Position numbers and translations under genes: made by a program. From assembly GCF_007280415.1 (NCBI RefSeq), contig NZ_VKKU01000001.1, positions 496,001-560,000 on the forward strand: a stretch of DNA of 64,000 bases. The letters run 5' to 3'. The stretch comes from Sphingorhabdus contaminans. Its GTDB lineage: Bacteria; Pseudomonadota; Alphaproteobacteria; Sphingomonadales; Sphingomonadaceae. Position 1 is the first letter of the stretch. Every line of letters starts with the position of its first letter. Below the pieces are notes generated by a model. That model searched no databases. It was not told the DNA's origin and saw only the letters and a program-made list of their open reading frames with translations. Shown here in pieces: positions 59,370-64,000 of the stretch.

Positions 59370-60325
59370 GCGTCAGCCATGACCTCAGCGAGCAGGGATT
59401 TCAAGGCCTCAATATTTCCTTCAACATCTTGTTGTGTCGAGGGAATCGCCTGGCGAACGTTTATATGACCGTGAATCGTTCCTTCTGCGTTGCGATGTTC
59501 GACCCGAACGCCAGCCTTTCTAAGTTTCTCGACATAGGCGATCCCTTGATCCCGCAAGGGATCAAGGCTTGCAGTCGTGACAAGGCTTGGCGGCATTCCT
59601 TCTTGATCAAAATTCAGGGGCTCCGCGCGAAAATCACCAGGTGTTGCCGCGTGACCTTCGCCGAAATAGGCCATAGCTTCATCGGTCAGCAAATAGCCCG
59701 TGCCGAATTCCCGCATGCTCGGCCAGTCGGCGTCCAGCGTAACAACAGGATAGATTGGATGTTGTACCAAAACGGGAACATCGGCAGGCTTGTCCCGCAG
59801 TGCCATCGTCGTCACGATCGTCAAATTCCCGCCAGCGCTATCGCCCGACGTTATGAGGCCAGTTACCTGCAAGCCAAGCTCTACAGGACTCGACGCAATC
59901 CATCGCGTTGCCGCCTCGCAATCTTCGGCAGGTGCGGGGAAGGGATGTTCAGGCGAGAGGCGGTAGTCAATGGAGATGACCGGCAAGTCGAGCAAGCGCG
60001 CAACTTCAGCGCAATAAGGTTCGTATGTGTAAAGGCTGCCAATGACAAAGCCGCCTCCATGATAAAACACCATTACAGGCCCTGCAGCGCGATCCTCTCG
60101 TTTGTCGTATAGGCGGGCGGGGATTGATCCAGCCGGACCCGGAATAGTGATGTCTCGAATAACGGCAAGTTCCCCAACGGGAGCATCGGCAACATCACGC
60201 ATGGCGGCGGTCATCGCACGCGCGTCGTTCGGGGAAACCTCCCAAAATTTGGGACCAGGCACAGCATTTAGAAATTGCAGGAACAGGGCAACATCAGGCC
60301 GTACATATGGTTCGTTATCGCTCAT
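59366..60325 (-). CDS. Alpha/beta hydrolase, hormone-sensitive lipase (HSL) type
   Basis: 319 residues from the ATG at 60325, preceded by GGAG at good spacing; the frame opens earlier at 60403. Oxyanion motif FYHGGGFVIGS, nucleophile elbow SGDSAGGNL, acid in ASLDPLRDQG, and His in GTIHGHINV complete an esterase of the HSL (bacterial family IV) class. Short acyl esters are likely substrates. Likely drives rppH expression as the first gene. Confidence 0.93.
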   Translation of the reverse strand: MSDNEPYVRPDVALFLQFLNAVPGPKFWEVSPNDARAMTAAMRDVADAPVGELAVIRDITIPGPAGSIPARLYDKREDRAAGPVMVFYHGGGFVIGSLYTYEPYCAEVARLLDLPVISIDYRLSPEHPFPAPAEDCEAATRWIASSPVELGLQVTGLITSGDSAGGNLTIVTTMALRDKPADVPVLVQHPIYPVVTLDADWPSMREFGTGYLLTDEAMAYFGEGHAATPGDFRAEPLNFDQEGMPPSLVTTASLDPLRDQGIAYVEKLRKAGVRVEHRNAEGTIHGHINVRQAIPSTQQDVEGNIEALKSLLAEVMADA

Positions 60326-60472
60326 CTTATTCTCCATCCGTCGTACCTGATAAGGTGCCTTACCGGACAGGTCTAGCATATGCGCACATAGTTTTTCTAA
60401 CATTGCAGTGCAGTCGGAATGGGATTAGGCAAAACAGCAACAGAAAAGTAAACTTGAAACGGGCTGGAACGA

Positions 60473-62344
60473 ATGGCTACGGCATTCAAAGAAGAGAACA
60501 CGGGCGCGCATACGCCTATTCATAGCGACGCGGTCGTCGTACGTTTTGCGGGCGATAGTGGCGACGGCATGCAGTTGACTGGGGGGCAATTTACATTGTC
60601 CTCGGCACTGGCGGGTAACGACTTTGCTACATTTCCTGATTTTCCCGCGGAAATTCGGGCTCCGCAAGGCACGCTCTTCGGCGTTTCCGCTTTCCAGATC
60701 AATTTCGGTTCTCAGGCAATAGATACTGCGGGCGACCAGCCAGATGTTTTGGTTGCCATGAATCCCGCTGCGCTCAAAACCAATGTAGGGTCATTGCGCG
60801 AAGGCGGTTTGATCATCGCAGATACGGGTGAGTTTACGCCACGCAATCTGGACAAGGCCAAGTACACTACCAATCCATTCGAAGATGGCAGCTTGGCCAA
60901 GTGGAAGGTGTTGGCATTCGACATCAGTGCGCTGACGATGGAATCGGTCAAGCCATATGGGCTGGGTAACAAGGAAGCGCTTCGGTGCAAGAATATGTGG
61001 ACGCTCGGTTTGGCGCTGTGGATGTTCGACCGCGACCGTCAACCGATCATAGACTGGCTTAACGCCAAATTCGCGAAGAACCAGATTCTGGCGGACGCCA
61101 ATATTGCCGCTCTAAATGCCGGCCATGCTTATGGTGAAACAGCCGAACTTTCCGGGCCCCTAAAACAATATCATGTTGATGCAGCACCCGCACCTTCGGG
61201 TTTATATCGCACAGTTACCGGCGCTGAGTCGATTTCCTATGGCTTGGTGGCTGGTGCACAACTGGCTGGCCTGAAAATGTTCTTTGGCGGTTATCCGATT
61301 ACGCCCGCGTCCGCCATTCTGCACCATTTGTCGCGGTTGAAAGAATATGGGATTACGACATTCCAGGCGGAGGACGAAATCGCAGCTATCTGCTCGGCAA
61401 TCGGTGCAAGTTATGCCGGACAATTGGGTGTCACCAGCTCGTCCGGTCCCGGTATCGCCCTCAAAGGGGAAGCGATGGGTTTGGCCATTATGACCGAATT
61501 GCCCTTGGTAATCGTTAATAGCCAGCGTGGCGGACCATCCACCGGTCTCCCTACTAAGACGGAACAATCGGACTTGTATCAGGCCGTGTATGGCCGCAAT
61601 GGCGACGCTCCGATGCCTGTCATAGCAGCACGCTCGCCTGTCGATGCATTTGATTGCGCCGTAGAGGCGGTTCGAATTGCGGTTGAGTATATGACCCCGG
61701 TCATGTTGCTCACCGACGGCTATATCGCAAATGCGGCTGAACCTTGGAAGGTGCCGGATTTGGCTAGCTACAAGCCGTTCCCGGTTGAATTTCTGGAATC
61801 GGTGCCGGAAGGTGGGTTTAAACCCTATGCGCGCGACCACAAGTTGAAGCGTCCCTGGGTCAAGCCAGGAACACCCGGTTTGCTGCACCGGATTGGCGGT
61901 ATCGAAAAGGAAGTCGACACCGGCCATATCAACTATGCACCGGCCAACCATCAGGCAATGACCGATATCCGCTCGGCTAAGGTCAACGGCGTTGCGGACA
62001 GCATTCCCGACCAATTGGTCGAGCAAGGTGCGAAAGGCGCCAAGATTGCGGTTGTCGGGTGGGGGTCAACTTACGGTCCAATTGCGCAAGCCGTCCGCCG
62101 CAAGCGTGCAGAAGGATTGGACGTTGCCCATGTGCACATCCGTCATATCTGGCCAATGCCGAAGAATTTGGGCGAGGTGCTGAAAAGCTTTGACCATATC
62201 ATCGTGCCCGAAATGAACACCGGCCAGTTGAAAACTGTGCTGCGTGACCAGTTTCTCGTCGATGCCAAGCCCGTGAACAAAGTTTCCGGACAACCCTTTA
62301 CCATTGCAGAAATCGAAGCCGCGATCGAAGGTGCATTATCATGA
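60473..62344 (+). CDS. korA: 2-oxoacid:ferredoxin oxidoreductase alpha (fused gamma-alpha), KorA-like
   Basis: With KorB, oxidises 2-oxoglutarate (or a related 2-oxoacid) to the CoA ester, reducing ferredoxin. 623 residues combine a gamma domain (residues about 20-210: VVVRFAGDSGDGMQLTGGQF, ATFPDFPAEIRAPQGTLFGV) and an alpha domain (GYPITPASAILHHLSRLKEY, FQAEDEIAAICSAIGASYAG, TSSSGPGIALKGEA, GGPSTGLPTKTEQSDL). No 4Fe-4S motif is present in this subunit. ATG preceded by GAAACGGG. Its four-base overlap with korB couples the two. Confidence 0.93.
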   Translation: MATAFKEENTGAHTPIHSDAVVVRFAGDSGDGMQLTGGQFTLSSALAGNDFATFPDFPAEIRAPQGTLFGVSAFQINFGSQAIDTAGDQPDVLVAMNPAALKTNVGSLREGGLIIADTGEFTPRNLDKAKYTTNPFEDGSLAKWKVLAFDISALTMESVKPYGLGNKEALRCKNMWTLGLALWMFDRDRQPIIDWLNAKFAKNQILADANIAALNAGHAYGETAELSGPLKQYHVDAAPAPSGLYRTVTGAESISYGLVAGAQLAGLKMFFGGYPITPASAILHHLSRLKEYGITTFQAEDEIAAICSAIGASYAGQLGVTSSSGPGIALKGEAMGLAIMTELPLVIVNSQRGGPSTGLPTKTEQSDLYQAVYGRNGDAPMPVIAARSPVDAFDCAVEAVRIAVEYMTPVMLLTDGYIANAAEPWKVPDLASYKPFPVEFLESVPEGGFKPYARDHKLKRPWVKPGTPGLLHRIGGIEKEVDTGHINYAPANHQAMTDIRSAKVNGVADSIPDQLVEQGAKGAKIAVVGWGSTYGPIAQAVRRKRAEGLDVAHVHIRHIWPMPKNLGEVLKSFDHIIVPEMNTGQLKTVLRDQFLVDAKPVNKVSGQPFTIAEIEAAIEGALS

Positions 62345-63375
62345 ACGACATGACCCCTGTAAAAGCTTCAAGCCCCAAAGACTGGGAAACTGATCAGGAA
62401 GTCCGCTGGTGCCCGGGTTGCGGTGATTACGCTATTTTGAAAGCCGTACAGCGGACGATGCCCGAACTGGGCAGCACGCCCGAAAATACGGTCTTCATCA
62501 GCGGCATCGGCTGTTCGTCGCGCTTTCCCTATTATATGGAAACCTATGGCTTCCATACGATCCACGGTCGTGCACCCGCTATCGCCACCGGCGTAAAGCT
62601 GGCAAATCCCGATCTCGACGTCTGGATCATTACTGGAGACGGTGACGCTCTTTCTATCGGCGGCAATCACACCATGCATCTGCTGCGCCGCAATCTGGAT
62701 TGCCAGATCATGCTGTTCAACAATGAGATATATGGTTTGACCAAAGGGCAGTATTCGCCCACCAGCCGTGTTGGGACCACAAGTCCATCCACGCCTTACG
62801 GTTCAGTTGACCGGCCGGCGACCCCCTGTGCTTTCGCATTGGGTGCAGGTGCGCGCTTTGTCGCCCGCGGGTTTGATGTGTCCAAAAATCTGCCCGAAGT
62901 GCTGAAGGCCGCGCATGCCCATCGCGGGGCAGCTTTCATTGAGATCTTCCAGAACTGCATCGTATACAACAAAGATGTTTTCGAAGATTTCGCCGCACCT
63001 AAGGGTGCTGAGGACCGGCAACTGTGGCTGCGCAATGGCGAGCCGATGCTTTTCGCAAAAGGTGAAAAAGGTATCGCGCTCGATGCTGACGCGTTGACCT
63101 TGAAGGTGGTTGATGTTGTCGATGGCGATTGGCAGTCGGCGGGCGTTATCGTCCATGATGTCACCAACCGTTCGGTTGCACATATGTTGGTGGAAATGCG
63201 TTTTGGCGAGTTTCCGATGGCACTTGGTGTCCTGTATGACGATCCGCGTCCAACGTTCAACGATGCCGTAATTGCGCAAAATGAATCGGCAAGTGCGGGC
63301 AAAACTGCAGACCTTGGAAAGCTTTTGGCGAAGGGGCAGACTTGGACTGTAGAAGAAGGGCATCCCGAAACCTGA
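62341..63375 (+). CDS. korB: 2-oxoacid:ferredoxin oxidoreductase beta, KorB-like
   Basis: Thiamine-diphosphate subunit: 344 residues with EVRWCPGCGDYAILKAVQ, GIGCSSRFPYYMETYGFHTI, the TPP motif ITGDGDALSIGGNHTMHLLR, FNNEIYGLTKGQYSPTS and FIEIFQNCIVYN. Cysteines for a 4Fe-4S cluster (CPGCG, GCSS and the later C) are present. Partner of the adjacent korA. The ferredoxin is not in the window. Confidence 0.94.
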   Translation: MNDMTPVKASSPKDWETDQEVRWCPGCGDYAILKAVQRTMPELGSTPENTVFISGIGCSSRFPYYMETYGFHTIHGRAPAIATGVKLANPDLDVWIITGDGDALSIGGNHTMHLLRRNLDCQIMLFNNEIYGLTKGQYSPTSRVGTTSPSTPYGSVDRPATPCAFALGAGARFVARGFDVSKNLPEVLKAAHAHRGAAFIEIFQNCIVYNKDVFEDFAAPKGAEDRQLWLRNGEPMLFAKGEKGIALDADALTLKVVDVVDGDWQSAGVIVHDVTNRSVAHMLVEMRFGEFPMALGVLYDDPRPTFNDAVIAQNESASAGKTADLGKLLAKGQTWTVEEGHPET

Positions 63376-63434
63376 CTTCGGTGCCGACATAACGCTGTAT
63401 TGCATTCAGCGGCTTAGTCCGCCAGCAAAGCGTC

Positions 63435-64000
63435 ATGGATAATCTTACGCATAGCCTGGTCGGTGCATTGCTGGGACAGGCAGGATTAAAACGCAAAACC
63501 GGACTGGCGATGCCGACGCTGATCATCGCCGCCAACATTCCGGATATCGATGCCGTTGCCGTGCTGCTCGGCGGCAGCCAGCATCTGGCGCTGCGTCGCG
63601 GGATTACCCACGGACCGATTGCTATGGTCGTGCTGCCGCTGTTGCTTTGGGGTATAATGCTCTGGTTTGACCGATGGCAAACGAGGCGCGGCAAACGGCC
63701 GGAAAGTCGTTTGCCTGTCGACACAAAATGGTTATTGGCGCTCGCCTATATCGGTTGCCTTAGCCATCCCTTGTTCGATTGGTTCAACAGCTATGGCATC
63801 CGCTTGCTTGAACCCTTTTCCAGCCAATGGTTCTACGGCGACACGATTTTTATCATCGACATCTGGCTGTGGTGCGCCTTGATTGCAGGTGTGTGGCTGT
63901 CGTTACGCGGCGAGCGGCGAGGAAGACAGAATTGGCGCACGCCTGCGTTGGTGAGTATGTCGACCATTTTTGCCTACATTGCCGCGAATGGGTTGATTAC
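63435..64000 (+). CDS. YdjM/DUF457-type membrane-bound metal-dependent hydrolase (3' end outside window)
   Basis: The 188 visible residues begin MDNLTHSLVGALLGQAGLKR, the standard start of the DUF457 (YdjM/LexA-regulated) membrane hydrolase family. Motifs: DNLTHSLVG (metal His), AANIPDIDAVA (Asp pair), LRRGITHGPIA (His) and CLSHPLFDWFNSYG (His and Asp). Three or more membrane helices are seen, and the protein continues past base 64000. Substrate unknown. Confidence 0.86.
   Translation, partial: MDNLTHSLVGALLGQAGLKRKTGLAMPTLIIAANIPDIDAVAVLLGGSQHLALRRGITHGPIAMVVLPLLLWGIMLWFDRWQTRRGKRPESRLPVDTKWLLALAYIGCLSHPLFDWFNSYGIRLLEPFSSQWFYGDTIFIIDIWLWCALIAGVWLSLRGERRGRQNWRTPALVSMSTIFAYIAANGLI

Overview
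The window reads as a chromosomal segment of an alphaproteobacterium, most probably a sphingomonad (Sphingopyxis/Sphingorhabdus-like). This is inferred from gene content and order: a CckA phosphorelay kinase, HdaA, a ChvG/ChvI system fused into a permease-less PTS operon with a short HPr kinase and RapZ, and perfect alphaproteobacterial SOS boxes (GTTC-N7-GTTC) at recA and rmuC. I see no rRNA, tRNA, CRISPR array, transposase or prophage. Genes are densely packed with many ATGA/TGATG overlaps, and no gene-free stretch exceeds 300 bases.

Layout. 1-1918 (minus): an M20 peptidase and astA (arginine succinyltransferase, cut by the window edge). 1992-7500 (minus): the envelope/translation operon lptD-surA-pdxA-rsmA. 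7680-11017 (plus): pepA-holC, a lipoprotein, ndk with a clear terminator, and a small unknown protein. 11063-14763 (minus): purM and a purN fused to an MmcQ/YjbR domain, a coupled small unknown gene and a secreted propeller-like protein; a paired-hairpin repeat lies between purM and purN. 14804-19870: a DUF2066-like protein and hdaA facing an I78-type inhibitor lipoprotein and rnd, then aspS. 19963-21932: ppk2, a DUF559 nuclease-like gene bracketed by two direct copies of a palindromic repeat, and greB. 21947-31774: a soluble lytic transglycosylase facing dapA-smpB-DUF2062, then an M13 peptidase, cckA and recA.

31947-33401 holds a ureohydrolase and a glutathione transferase. From alaS (33491) onward hand-counted rows are lower in G+C (about 50% against about 62% before it), although the genes remain core ones: alaS, a Kef-type antiporter, icd, psd-pssA, rmuC, trmH, the chvI-chvG-hprK-rapZ-EIIA-HPr operon with pckA divergent to it, a YafY/cupin pair, an SPFH/NfeD pair, a CitE-like lyase, an M28 peptidase, guaB, rsmB, a TPR protein, rppH, an HSL-type esterase, and korAB. 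A membrane-bound hydrolase family gene runs off the right end.

How the genes work together. The left half concentrates on outer-membrane assembly (LptD, SurA), purine synthesis, replication control (HdaA, HolC, CckA) and translation quality (SmpB, AspS, RsmA). The right half links central carbon flow (Icd, PckA, KorAB) to signalling: ChvGI plus HPr/EIIA/HprK/RapZ is transcribed away from pckA, and phospholipid synthesis (Psd, PssA) lies next to the SOS gene rmuC. No obvious large novel system is present. The best candidates for something undescribed are the DUF559 cassette with its flanking repeats, the PurN-MmcQ fusion with its coupled unknown gene, the hairpin that contains the start codon of the gene after pckA, and several perfect operator-like palindromes.
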